Assembly: GCA_007258455.2 (NCBI GenBank)
Contig: VDFB02000001.1
Span: forward strand, 17,232,162-17,296,161
DNA length: 64,000 bases
Source: Sequoia sempervirens
Lineage: Eukaryota > Streptophyta > Pinopsida > Cupressales > Cupressaceae
Reading direction: 5' to 3'
Position 1 is the stretch's first letter. Each line of letters begins with the position of its first letter. This document shows positions 22,015 through 35,109 of the stretch, one piece after another. Position numbers and translations under genes: made by a program. Below the pieces are notes generated by a model. It worked only from the letters and a program-made list of their open reading frames with translations. It was not told the origin of the DNA and ran no database searches.

Positions 22015-22612
22015 CTTATCCCAACCCTAACAAAGAAAAAATGATTAAGCTAAGGATTGTATTTGTTGTTATAACTTTAGTTCTAGAGAATTCTTAATTA
22101 CCAATTCTTATTTGTGCATTTGTATATGAATCCAATTGAATGCCTTTCCATATCATTATGGAAAATTTTATTATTGCAACCCTAACTCTAACACTAATTA
22201 AACCTTGACCCTAACCTGATTGAACTTGTATTATAACCCTAACTCTAACACTAATTGAACTGTAATCGTAACTCTAGGTATTGTTGAAACCTAACCCTAA
22301 TTGTATCAAAACCCTAGAGAACTCTAATTCAACCCTAACCCTAAAATAGACAATAACTCTTACCTTAATTGAACCCTAACTCCAATCCTAGCCCTAATTT
22401 AAGACTAACCTTAACCCTGACCTTAATTAAACCCTTATTGAATTATAACCCTAATTGATCCCTAACCCAAATTGAATACTAATTGAACCTTAAACCTAAG
22501 TGAATAACAACCTTAATTAAACTCCAACCATAATACTATTTGAATATTGACCCTAATCATAACCATGATTCAACCCTAACCTTAATTGAACCCTAACCCT
22601 AAAACATGAGTT
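22015..22612. repeat. Degenerate telomere-like array, CCCTAA orientation
   Basis: Irregular units of aaccctaattgaaccctaa and variants over nearly 600 bp, similar to the array at 14.8-15.2 kb. Confidence 0.75.
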
Positions 22613-22674
22613 CAATTAAGTTTAATGGCCCAAAATTAAAGCTAGACTTTAATTAAAAATTACAGGTATAGGAT

Positions 22675-22950
22675 CCAATTAGGATTAGGGTTGGGGTTGG
22701 GGGTAAAGATTAAGGTTCTATGATAGAGCTTGGGGTTCGTGTTAGGGTTCAATTGGGGCAAGGGTTAGTATTAGGGTTAGGGCTATGGTTCAATTAGGGT
22801 TTCATTAATGTTAGTTTTAGAATCATAGTTATGTTTAGGGTTTGATATAAAATTAGAGTTAGGTTTGAAGTTAATTAGTGTTAGTTTTAGGGTTGGGGTT
22901 ATGGTTAGAATTATAATTAATGTTAGTATTGGGATTAGATTCTATCCCTT
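22675..22950. repeat. Degenerate telomere-like array, TTAGGG orientation
   Basis: The same repeat on the opposite strand, with ttagggttggggttggggg and ttagtgttagttttaggg phrases. It lies about 65 bp after the CCCTAA block, so the two are head to head. Confidence 0.75.
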
Positions 22951-22954
22951 TAAT

Positions 22955-23790
22955 AAAAATAATCTTCTATAAATTCATTCAATTTTTCTTTGAAATTATA
23001 TAATTTAAAATATTTTCAAATTTACCTATGTTGATATATGAGAGATATAGCAAATCTAAACTCTACACAATTTATAGTTAACTTAACATTGTGTATAAAA
23101 AAGTTTAAGTTATGAATGTTATAATATAAAAAAATAAAATTTTCAATGTTTATTTCTGTCGTACTAAAAAGATATGCCAATAATGTTGCAATCACTAATG
23201 ATTAATTTTTTCTGATGGTTAAAATAGATTGGGAAGTAAATTTATCTATAATAAGTAAATTTATCATTGATTTTTTCTTGATAAAAATCAATATTTCATA
23301 AATTTATCTATAATTCTTATTTAATTTTTCTTAATTATATTAAATTATATTTTATTAAATTTTTAACAAATTTAAGTTGCTTATAAATAATTTTATGTGT
23401 TTTTTATAATTAACTTGATATTGTGTATAAAAGGTTTAAGTTATGAATGTTATAATATAAATAAAAAATTTGTTTTCAATGTTTATTTGTTAGTTTGATG
23501 TGAGAATAATGTTGCATAGGAATTATTAAATTTTTCTTGATTGGTTAAGTGATATTGTGAAATTATTCTATGTTAATTTAATGTTAAATGAATGCTATAT
23601 AATATAAAGAAAAATATTTCTAATATATTTTTAATGCATCTTTATATTTTATAAACAAACATTTAAAATAAAAATGTGATTGTAAAAAAAATACAACTTA
23701 ATGAGTGAACATACATTTAAAGTTAAAAGTGAAATTATAAAACAAATTGTAAATTTATTTTATTTTTCTTCTATAAATATAATTTTTTTA
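22955..23790. other. AT-rich spacer with a short duplicated segment
   Basis: The phrase gtataaaaaagtttaagttatgaatgttataatat near 23,090 recurs near 23,420, so there is a duplicated segment of about 100 bp. No gene was seen. Confidence 0.45.
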
Positions 23791-23794
23791 TTTG

Positions 23795-24765
23795 TCGTCT
23801 GCCTAGTAATGCCCACTTCTCCTTTTAATGAATGTTTTATTTTGCAAGGGTTGATTTAGTGCTACCATTGATCTATTTCCTACAAATATTAATGGTGCTT
23901 TCCATCCCGTGATCGGGAATTCAAGGATCACGAAATCACAGGTGGGTGCCACATGTCCTATCCAGGGGATCAAATTTGAGCTATCCCTGACCAACTACCA
24001 TTTGATATGAGCCATTCCCCTTTATCCCGCGATGGTGCTTGGGTTGATTGCGAAATCACGGGTGGGAGCCATGTGTCTCATCCGATGAAGCCTAAAGAGT
24101 AAAGGAAACACTAGCTAGCTTTAAATGTATTAAGGGGCGGATTACTAAAGTGTTCTCGACATGCACATGTTCTAAATCCACAGATATGTTATAATCTCAC
24201 TAGAAAATCTGCTCAAAGGTTAACAACATGGTTGGTGACTGTGTTAAAGAAATGAGATCAACGACGCATACTATCTCATGATCAAGGATTATAGGGATCA
24301 CAATATCACGGGCAAGTACCACGTGCCCTTCCTAAAGGATGAAATATGCCTGACCATTGATGAGCTATCTCTTCAAGATTGATGGTGCCCGCCATCCTGC
24401 GATTAGGAATTTTGGGATCACGATGTCGCGGGTGCTTGCCACGTGTCTCATCCAATGAAACCTAAGTAGTGAAGAAAGTGTTCACCTGTTTTAAATGTAT
24501 TACGGGGTGGATTACTAATGCACTTGTAAGATGCATGTGTTTTATTTCAATGCAACTGCTATGATTTAAGGGAAAATCTTCTCAATAGTTAAAGGAAAGG
24601 ACGATGACCATTTTTGAAGGTGCAGGATTTATGGTAAAAAGATTGACAGTGCTTGCCATCCCGCAATGATAAATCAAATGATTGTGATATCGTGGGAAAC
24701 TTCCACGTGGTATTCCTTCACAACATATAACATAGTGGGCCCCTTTATTACCATGTTGGTGATTA
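23795..24765. repeat. Tandem dyad/G-box modules
   Basis: The segments at about 24,005-24,240 and 24,360-24,600 are diverged tandem copies, sharing tttaaatgtatta, ggggtggattactaa and tctcatcc-atgaa. Each begins with a ccatcccg-gat dyad and a ccacgtgtctcatcc-type core. Related partial modules lie at 23,800-23,960, 24,285-24,330 and 24,645-24,715. They are the same family as 10.56-11.1 kb. No protein is encoded. Confidence 0.6.
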
Positions 24766-24769
24766 TGTC

Positions 24770-25270
24770 AGCCTGTTTTGAAGATGGTCGTTGATGATTT
24801 GATCAAACTGAAGGATCAATGGCTCAAATTTAAATATGTATAAAATTATGGTTGAAGTCATTCATGCAGCCCACGAGTGAGCTTTAATGGCAAATGAGAC
24901 ATCCACTAGTGTAATTTGATCGACATAAAATCAATTTACTCATCTCATTTGTATCACAAAGCATCCAATTCTTTCGTGAAAATAGTTTCAAATCCAAAGG
25001 TGAAATTGCGAGCAACTGCTGCCAAAAATTGGAGTTTGTGCGAAAAAAATTGTGAGTTAATTTTCTCTATTTCCTAGTCATTCTGCACCTAAATTTGGGA
25101 AAGAGGGGTATGCTATGCTTGTCACTGAGTTCATTAAAATATTTTTTAGGGCTATTGTTTAATCATAAATTGTGAGGAATTGCGGTATTTTTACTCTGTA
25201 ATTTCCTATCTACTTAGTCATAGCCACTTAAAGTGTAACATTGTTGTGAGGCCCTAGTTTGTCTAAAATG
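24770..25270. other. Possible 5' region of family A element
   Basis: No clear LTR matching the 3' copy at 29.1 kb is visible to me. The coding similarity of the element begins after about 25,330. Confidence 0.35.
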
Positions 25271-25329
25271 GTACCAACCAAGTAGCACTCTGGCCACATT
25301 GAGTATTTGAAATGAAACTTGTACGATGA

Positions 25330-28300
25330 TTTCCTAGATCAATTTCCATTATCAACAAATGAGAGAAGGAAAGGTTTGGTGTTGATGACAGGGAAAATCC
25401 TAGGGGAAGGGTTGGTGTGTGCTAATTCCAACATTGTTGATGCTAGGTTTCCACTCATAGGCTTAGAAATGTTCAGATTATGGTATGGATAAAGGAATTT
25501 GCCTCCTCCTTTTTCAAATGGATGGATGTATTACATGGAAAAGCTGGTTGTTCTAAATGTGTTCCCTAATGTGGACTTACTTAGAGTAGTGGCCAAAAGA
25601 TATGACCCTATCACATGGGTAATCAGAGATAATGATGGAGGAGTTCTATTAGAAATTAATAGAGATGTTATCCAATAGACTTTTGATTTGAGTGAGCCAA
25701 GTGATGACTTGGTTCCTATTAATCTTGAAGAAATGAAGTAGGAGTATACAAAATTCCAATCTCTTTTTAGGGTTAAGCTACTTCCACCTCATCTGGTTAA
25801 GGCAGGGGTTTCATAATTTCACATAAGCCCTAGTGACCAAGAACCCTTCAAATTGAATTATTATGGAAATCCTTTCCTGGCTACTTTCTATTAACTATGT
25901 CAGATTTTGGGTTTTAGCCTTGGTACAGTAATGCCAATTGCATACATGTTCATGGGGGTGAAAATACAACACCCTAACTTCTCTGTTACATATGACTTTT
26001 CTTCTTTTTTGGTGGAGAGGATAGATGAAGGACTGTCGAAGCTGCAGAATGGTGATACTGGTACTCAATTCTTTTAGTATTCCATGTTGATGCATATGTT
26101 CTTGTTTAGGAATGCTGATTTCTTTGCTAAGAAGATGAACTTAAGACAATCAGTTAATGGAGAAAGATTTCCAGTATAGATATGGGCTACAAATTTGTCC
26201 TGTAATAAAGAAAGCACTAGTTATGTGCAATTATTGTTTTGCTGCAAGATTGAGGGCTAGATTGATGGTAAATGTACCTAGGATCTCTTAGAAACTGCAT
26301 GATTTCCTTAGGCCGAAGGAGAGGAAACCAAAATTAAGGGTTTTACATAACTAGGGTGACATTATCCCATATCCAGTCAGCACTGTCCTGAGAATATATG
26401 GATTTCAAGGAACCCCTCACATACTGCCATACAATGTGCCACCAAGACTAGGGTTTGCAGAAGTTATGTGGTAGATGGGGTGTATTCATGAAGATAACCT
26501 AACTGGAAAGGGGAAGGGAACATTATTCCCTGATTATTCAGTAGTGTCTGACTTTACATTTTCAAAGGGAGGCTGGACACATTTTGACAAATTCTTTATT
26601 GATTACAATTTGAGATTTGGTCCAAGGCGACAACATGATCCTGAAGGTTTCTTTGTTATTTTCAAAAAAAGAATAAAAGGTGGCAAATTTGCATGAGTTC
26701 AATTTCCCTGAGGACTTGATCAGGAATGAATTTGATTTAAATAGATAGGAATTGAATAAGGAAAAGTGGATAGCTTATAGTAAGCTACTGGATATTGTGC
26801 ATGAAATGGATCCAACATATGATCCATTGATGGAATTCACTCCATACCACAAGAGAATTGATTTTTTAATGAAGAATTTCAAGGAGATAATAGACACCTT
26901 GACAACTAAAAAGATAAATTTAAGGCTAAGTTTGGATATGCAAGGACAAAGTGATATGCCAATTGAAACAAGGCTAGTATGTCAGCCTACAGAAAGGCGG
27001 CCCATCTATAGGAGGAAAAGGGATAATGGTAGTGATGAGGAAGAAGTAGATAGAAAAGGGAAGAAAATGATGGAGCCTTCATGACCAGGCCCAAAATTTA
27101 AGGTACCTGGGGCTGTCAAAATCATTGAATTAAAATCTTCACCAGAGCACAGCCCCCCATCACCACCACCTGAGCAAAGCCCTAAGAGGCAAAGAATTGA
27201 TCACCTTCCTGAGGATCTCACAGACAAAATTATTGTTATTGATCAAGACATGCAGGTTGGTATGCCGTCCCCTCCTAGGTCAGCTAAATTGGTTCTATCC
27301 AATTTTGATATGAAGGGTAAGAGTGTGCAGGATGCAAGAGTGGAGGCTTGCAAGGAGTTCTTATATGACAATGCATTTGTAAAGACTCTTGTATTCTTGC
27401 AATTGGCATGGAGGATGAAATTTGAGGAATATCAAAATAAATGCAAGGAGAGAAGAGAACTAAGGCCTGATAGGTCAGATTAGGAGAATGATGAAGAAGT
27501 GAAAATTGAACTAATGGAAGAGTTCAAAAATATCACTCCTGAAGAAGGAAGACAACTAGTGAATCGGGCTGGTGTTCTGATTTTGCCTGAATGGGACACC
27601 GTAGATGCAGTGACTTTTAGTGCCATTATGAAGTCCAAGAATGCTTTTCAGGATTCTAAAGAAGAAGTTAAGGCAACATTACAAAACTTTTCCTTTAGTA
27701 AAGAATATGAGACCTTGGTAATTTGGGCATTGGCTCCACAAGGAAGAAAGCCAGACATTGTTGATATTAATCCAAATTTCAAAGGAGGATTAATAATAAA
27801 GAGGGTTTCAAAGACTACAACAACCGAAGCCACTAGTTTAACTGTGAATGTGGCCAAGTTGGCCCAAAAGACTGCTGAAAGGGAGGAGGCTGAAAGAAAG
27901 AGCCTAATGGAAAAGTATAACATTTTAATTGAAGAATATAGTAAAATGCAATAGAGGAATGTTGAGCTGCAAACTGAAGTAGAAAGTTGAAGTATAGACA
28001 TATTGGGGAAATATCCAATGCTCCAGGAACTAGCACATCATCTCCCATAACAGGGTCAATGCCTCCTACTTCTCCAAATGTTTCTACACTAGGGTCTCCC
28101 ATTCAAAATCCTGCTCTTACCCCTCCTCTAGAATAAGTTGATGAACAAACAGAATGCTCTGTTGATCCAACAAAGAGGCAGCTCATGTAGAAAATTGATC
28201 AATTACAAACATCATTAAGGGTAAAAGAGGAGTGTTTTCTTTGAAAAGAAAAAGAAATTGTTACAATTGTTTTGGAGCATTTAAATGAAAAGGTGGATAA

Positions 28301-28900
28301 TAAACTACCCTCTCTACATTCTGTGTATTCTTCGCTATTCGAAGCAATAAATAATATTGATAGGGATCAGTGGATAGTGATTCCAATAATTCAAAATTGG
28401 ATCCCTAGGGAAAATAATCTAGATGTTATGAATAAAGCCTGAAGGTTTGATGTAAATAATAGGCCCCAATCATTGAAGCCTACTTATATATTAGTTAAAT
28501 CATTGCAAGGATTTCAGAGCTTACCAGATGATCTAAGTAGGAAGATTAGGGAATTGGTAAAGAACTTCAATGATTGGGGTAATACACTGTTACCTGATAT
28601 AACTTATGAGCAGGGGGAAATCACAACACTCCAACAATGGTAGGATCAAGTAAGTAAACTCATCAATAATCAAATTAAAATAATTTGTGATGACTCAGAT
28701 TATGATTTGTTTGTAAACTGTATGGATAAGATTATTGGTACCAGCTCATTTTTGGAATCTTTTGAAAGAGATACTAATCAGGTAGTGGTAAATTATTTTC
28801 CTTATAGTACAAAGGTAAAAGAGGTGATTGATTTTGACTGGCCAACTAATGAAGAATACCAGAGGTGGGTGGCTAAGTATTTGAATGATGATGAGTAAAA
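25330..28900 (+). pseudogene. Family A long frame, retroelement-like, no RT
   Basis: A once continuous protein of about 1100-1200 residues is traceable through scattered stops and a few frameshifts. Recognisable stretches include NVFPNVDLLRVVAKRYDPIT near 25,560, FSVTYDFSSFLVERIDEGL near 25,980, then the frames 26,475-26,696 and 26,752-27,954 and the C-terminal 28,690-28,900 (MDKII, FDWPT-EEY). The middle has a basic KRQRID patch in a Pro/Ser-rich linker and a long Glu/Lys-rich predicted helix at about 27,860-27,960. No RT, integrase, protease or zinc knuckle is visible. A second, partial copy at 3.75 kb and the LTR-like 3' DNA show that it is repeated. I read it as the large protein of a non-autonomous retroelement; its function is unknown. 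Confidence 0.6.
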
Positions 28901-29103
28901 AGAGTGGGCTACCGACAGGTGGCAAATCAGATGTTATGGTTACAACATTTCTAGTTTTGTATGGATGAGTTTCTTGGCATGGGTTTCACGTGGTATTTTG
29001 TTATAGCATCAACCTTCCTCCGCTGACATGATGAATGAGAATATGCTAGAGTATGATTGCTGTTGTAATGATTTTTGAACAAGAATATTTTTCAAGGTGG
29101 TGG

Positions 29104-29600
29104 GTGTTGTAACAAATTTTGGAATATCACTGGGTGCTCCAATTGACTAGTGACAGGTGTACTTTTTGGCCCGGTTCTTGTTTGATCCTTCATTTTCTAT
29201 AAGAAGGATTTCAAGGCCAGAAGTATGGGTTAGCAAGTTATATAACTTTTGTCGAGTGTAGGTGTAGTTGTAGAGTGAATTGTAAAGTCCAATGGTTTTA
29301 GAGAAATAAAATTTATGTTTTGAGTCATTATGTAATAGGTTTTGAGTTCATAGAGATTTAATGTTGTATAACAGTACTAGCATTTGATTTGAAATAAAAA
29401 TTTGAGCTCATGTCTCTCCATTGTACATGCATATCTGAACTTTGAATGAAATAACTAAGGGTTGTTTTATCCATCTCACTGTTGTGATGTGTATGATTCT
29501 ATTTTAGCTTTAATTCAAGGAATTAATCAAAATGCTTGAATGGGATTATACGCGGATATGTGTTGTATAAGGATTTGATAAGTAGTCCTGGGTTAGAATG
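29104..29600 (+). repeat. Probable 3' LTR or 3' end of family A
   Basis: After the coding end a purine-rich aaggtggtggg precedes TGTTGTAACAAATTTTGG, a plausible PPT/LTR start. The DNA from 29,150 to about 29,575 matches 3950-4375. The right end and any target duplication were not determined. Confidence 0.45.
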
Positions 29601-30400
29601 CACACTAATAAAATTGTAATGCAATATTGTGAAGGATCTTATATGTGATGTATTAAATCTATTATAAACCTCTAGATGTTTATGAATTTGAATCTTGCAA
29701 TGGATATATGGCACTGATCTAAGTTGTAATTATTTGTGTAGTTTAGTATTTGTTTGTCTTTGCTTAGAGATTGCTACAAATTGCAAATCATTTACTATCT
29801 TATACAATGGATTGTGTTTAGTTATCTCATGGTCCAGATAGTTGATATTGTCTATGAACAACTAATTATAGTTGATATTATCTTATTGTGTTGAGTTATT
29901 AAGTGAGATCATCTACTATTGTTAATTTTGTTTATAATAATTATGCAGAGGTTGTAAACACATTAAGGGATCACCCTCCCAAGACTTGCAGATCCCAAAG
30001 TGTACGAGGCTTTTAAAGTCCTCGTCAGTTGGTCTAGGTCCTTCAATCTACCTTCGATTGGAATTGGAAATTCCATAGGTATATTAGAAGACAAACCTGG
30101 TTACATTGTAAAAAGAACCAACATACACGTCAACCACTGAACAACCACCTCTACAACTAACTTTTTAATCTTTTTTGATCACATGAAACATAAAACACAC
30201 TAATTTCAAGTTTGTTAACATCACTATTTAAATGTTTTAATTTTTTGACCTTTCAAACATTAAAAAGTACATCATTAAATTAATCATGTAATGGCATAAA
30301 AATTAAAAACATCATGAATTAATTATGTAACCACATAAGTCAAATATAATTCTATCAAGAAATTAATATCAAATAGATAATATAATTGCAAAATACATTT
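29600..30400. other. Spacer, no gene seen
   Basis: AT-rich. The left end of the CACTA element should lie here or further left, but I could not find a convincing CACTA terminus. Confidence 0.4.
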
Positions 30401-30407
30401 CAATGTC

Positions 30408-33400
30408 ATTGATCTTCTTCTTCATCCAACTCTTTGTATATATCATCCATCCATTCGACATTGTAAGGATTGATCATATCATCATCATCATCATATATCA
30501 GTTTTGATAATGTCATCATCCACATGGATATCATCTTTATGAACATTAACTCCTACATCATCATGATCTAGTTCCTCCTCTTCGACATCTTCGTTGGGGA
30601 CATCATCAACTAACCATTGATCCTGATCATCATCTACATCATCTTCTAGTTCTTTGGTATCTTCTTCTTCCACCAATTATACTTAACCAACCTTCCTCTT
30701 GGATCATGTCTAACAACAAATGACCAACCCGGTTTACCTGGAACCTCTGAGTAAAATACCTGCTCACATTGGCTTGGAAGAACATAGGGCTCATTTCTAG
30801 CTCGCTCAATCAACCTTGTATTAACCATGGTAAATCCATTATCATGTTCAATAACAGTTCTCTCAGGATCATTTTCATTCAATTGTAGCCTGTACCATAG
30901 GACAACAAAAAAATTAGTCTAAAGGACTTAAAGTCACACTCAAGTATATCATCCAAAATCCCTAGTATCAATTTTTTGAGACTTCGATGTATGTCGCTTC
31001 TAGATGAAACATTAGTCACTTGAAAGACTGCAGTTATACCAGAATCACAAGTTTTCTTCATGTCATCCAACATTTTGATTCAAAATTTACAACCATTGCA
31101 CCACATAGCCTTGTGGTGTTTCACAATATGTCAAACATGTAAAAATTATTGCAATATCATCAGTTGATAAACATATTTATTCTTGGCCGAATGTATGCAA
31201 AGAAAAAAATCTCAAGATATATATACATCAATATACTTGAAAATAATTAAATAATATGGGTGATTAATATATTTATACATACATGCTTATCTCTTAAACC
31301 TATGCTAAATCAATTTCCCTCTGTGTAACATTGGAATCTCCATTACTATGAGCTTCTTTAACCAATGAAGCCACACCTTCCTATGTTAATGCATGACCAG
31401 ATTGTTGACATCATTCAATCCATACCATCATCCAATCAAGATTATTGGTGACGTACAAATGTAGTGCATCCCACTCTCAACCAACTATACCAAAATAAAT
31501 TGAAATTCATAAATGACATATAATTAGTTAAATACCACAGTATACAACCTTAATTTATAATTGATGTATATTGAAGATTAAAAATTAAATAAGTACAATA
31601 TACATAAAAACTATATGTAAAATGCATTCCAATTAATCTCCATGACCATCTTATAATTACCTCTCACTTTCGTCAATCTACCTTTCCCCAACAGGTACTC
31701 CCCTTTGAATTTGTTAATGGAGTTGGGAATCCAAATGCGATATAAATGGATCTTTGCTACAAATTTATGAAGATATTCACTAATGTACACCATGGTCTGG
31801 TATACCATATATCCCTCCACCATAGAACCCTCAGGATGTGCTCTTTGTTTAACCAAAGCCTTCAAAAATTTCAAGTGCCTCTCAACCATCCACATTGACC
31901 TTGTGTGTATAGGTCCACACAATTCAATCTCCTTAACTTGGTGTATGAGGTAGTGTTCTTGTGCATTGAAAAATGTTGAAGGTAGACATTTTTGTATTTC
32001 ACACATTAGACGAGGAATTTTTCTCTTCCAATAATTTATATCTTCTTTATGGATTTCTTTAGATGATATCCATCTACAAGTGATTCAAGGTGCAAATATA
32101 TTAATGATATTTAACAAAACTATATAGTATATTACATAACAAGTAAAACAAATGGCAATTATAAGATGTATACAATGAATTGAACAAATCTCGCTACTTA
32201 CCTCATATATTTTCCAAGATCATATATAACTTGCTTGACATTGTTGTCAAAGTTTTCTTGGAGAGATAGAGGTAGAATGTATTGCAACAATTATAAAATG
32301 ATCTTTTCATTATTTTTCCAAAAGTAATAAACACAATACAATGAAAAGTACATGCATTATACAAGTGTATATAATATACCAAAATAATTATCTTAATGAA
32401 GGTATGCCAATCATGCATTTTCATCCCTGACCCAAATTCACCTTTCTTTGTTATTATATTGTTTATGTTCACAGCAAATCCTGTGGGAAATCAAATTTTT
32501 TGTATGACTTCTTTTATAACATTGCTTTGCTGCTCTGTTAATAACCAAGGAAGGGCACTTATATTAGTTTGGTCTCCATCACTATTTAATTGAATGACAT
32601 TTTTTATTGCATGATTGGCTTCCTAAATGTCACTACAAATTTTGACAATTTTTTCTTTGTCATGCCTTCCATCCAATATTTTCCATAACATTTCTATTAT
32701 ATTCTTTCTAATATGCATTGTATCAAAGAAATGCACAATTTGTAGCTGCTCATAGTAGGGCAACCTACTAAATTGTTTGGGATAACTTTTTAGTCCCCGT
32801 GGAAGCCATCCATTAATGCCTTGATGACCTTCATGAAGCATATAAGTTAAACAAATTAACAACGAAAATCATCGTCAATTACAACATGAATAAACACAAC
32901 ACAATATCAAAATATAAATTCAAAACATATCATATATATTAGATAAACAATTTGATCCAATTTATAACCTTGACGATTAATTCTATTATATTCCAACTTC
33001 CATGGGCGAGGTGACATTCTTTGTGGTTTTGATGTAGTCTCCTCTTTCCCATTGAAAAGATGTTTTTCAGTAGTTCGATACTTATGATTTCTATGGAGGA
33101 AGTGCCTATACTCATCAAACACCTACTTTCCTAAACTTGTTGAAAGACAAGATTTCATCTTTGGACCACAAATTGGACATGCAAATTTTCCCTTTGTTTG
33201 AAGACCTGTAAGATAATATATAATTGGATGAAATATGCCAATTTTTATAATTATATATAATGAATAGATTATTTTAAAAACATTCATAATATCTACTTCA
33301 TCAAATTAAATATTGTTAAAGTGTAATCGAACATTATAACATACCACAAAAATGTGTTACCCTTGGGGCATCATGAATTGTCCATACAAGCATTGCATGG

Positions 33401-34786
33401 AATTGAAATTGTCTTTTTCTTGTTAGTCCTAGAGACGTTATACATAGTGACGCCAATCCATAACTTTAGTAACTCATCGATAAGAGGCTCGATATATACA
33501 TTCATATCTTTAACTTGGTACTTACCTAGTTGAATTAACATAAACATTACATAATTATTATAACTATTTTATTGCAATATATATAAATTAATGTACATAA
33601 CTATTGAATGAAAAAAATATAAGTCGTTATGCAACAAATAAGACAAATGAGATGCTACTACGTTAAAGAAAATTGATGTAAACAAATACCTGGAACAATC
33701 ATTGACAACATTATGTGGTCCCTCTTTATTGACATACATGGAGGAATGTTATTGTTAATAACAAAAACAGGCCACACTGAGTAAATATATCTCAGCTCTC
33801 CAAATGGATTGACACCATCCACTCCCAATGAAATCCTGAGATTATGAGGTTCTTATTTAAAGTGTGGCCATTTTTCCTCCATGTCCCTAAATGCAGAACC
33901 ATCTGGAGGAATTCAAATAATGTCATCTCCACTTCTATTTCGTGCATGGTAATCCATCAATTGTTCTAAGCTTTAGCACCTAAATAATTGTTGCATACGT
34001 GGAATAATGGGAATATAACGAAGAACCTTGCGAGGCACCCTTTTTGTTAGTTGATATGTTCGATATCTACTGATATGACATTTTAGGCATTTTGTTGCAA
34101 ATTCCTATTGTTTATGATATATAATATGATCATTGGGACATGCATCTATTGCTTGATACTCCATTCCGATATCTTTCATAATGGCACATGAATCTTGGTA
34201 TGAGCGAGGTAAAATATTTGATGGTGGTAACAAAAATTCACCAATCAATCTACAACAAAAAATAATTTGTTCATATAAAGAATATTAATGGTATATATTT
34301 CATCATTTATTTACTAGTGATGAACTAACAACAATTACAATAGATGAAAAAAGATGACATATATGACATACCTTAACATCCATAAGATTGCTATGTTTTA
34401 TAAACCATTCATAACCTTCAAGTTCAACAACAACAATATAGTAGAGAGAAGAGTTGTTTCAGAGCCTTCATAAAGGGGCTCATATGCCTTGTCAAGTACA
34501 AGTAAATCATGAACATCATCAAAGTCATCTTCATCATCATAATCAGCTCTGCCACTAAATGTGGCATGGATCAATGTATTCGTACCATCATCTTCAATTG
34601 TGTTTTCTGGTGCATGATCATCTTCTTCCATAGGATCATTAACTTCATCTTTGATATTCACAGCTCCATGTTCGTCCACTTACAAAACCACATTCTTTGG
34701 GCCATGATAATCCATATCATTTGCCCTAGGGTGCCCCACCTTTATAATAATGATAGAAACAAATAAACCATGATCATGATCAAGTG

Positions 34787-34839
<53 letters not shown>

Positions 34840-35106
34840 CATTAAAACAATATAAAAATTTACAAATTCAATCAATATAAACACATATAATGAACAACTT
34901 ACCAATTGATGATAATCATGCCCCCCTTCAATGTGACCATGCTGCCTATAATGTTTCTCAGCTGTTGTGATTAAAATTTGTCTCATCTTTAAGCCCTTGC
35001 AATTATTGCAAGGACAATAACATTTCCCATCACCCTTTCTTTTCAATCTAGCCCACAATCTATCAAGTTTCTCTTCATTTTGTTCTGGACTAATATTATC
35101 TAACAT
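30408..35106 (-). pseudogene. CACTA (En/Spm) transposase pseudogene
   Basis: Domains appear in the expected order. The N-terminal transposase-associated domain is at 35,106-34,900 (GKCYCPCNNCKGLK). An acidic linker follows at 34,679-34,398. The TNP2-type transposase core is traceable from about 34,250 to 32,400, with VNPFGELRYIYSVWPV, HEGHQGINGWLPRGLKS and FSRLPYYEQLQIVHFF before DTMH-KN. The conserved downstream domain (DUF4218 type) is at 32,006-31,611, with HTRSMWMVERHLKFLKAL and GSMVEGYMVYQ. The C-terminal DUF4216-type domain is at about 31,000-30,680 with FKSF and VFYSEVPGKPGWSFVV. A strongly acidic tail ends at the stop near 30,408. The protein would cut and join the element's CACTA ends in the nucleus. 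Non-coding gaps between domains partly look like introns, but stops and frameshifts inside domains, for example around 33,850, indicate decay. Confidence 0.85.
34789..34838. repeat. TA microsatellite
   Basis: About 25 TA units in a probable intron or after the first transposase exon. It produces a spurious Ile-Tyr run in the minus-strand frame. Confidence 0.9.
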
Positions 35107-35109
35107 TAT

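Noticed and set aside
34398..34766. Frames on both strands over the acidic linker
   Set aside because: The minus-strand frame fits the CACTA transposase linker; the plus-strand one is its shadow.
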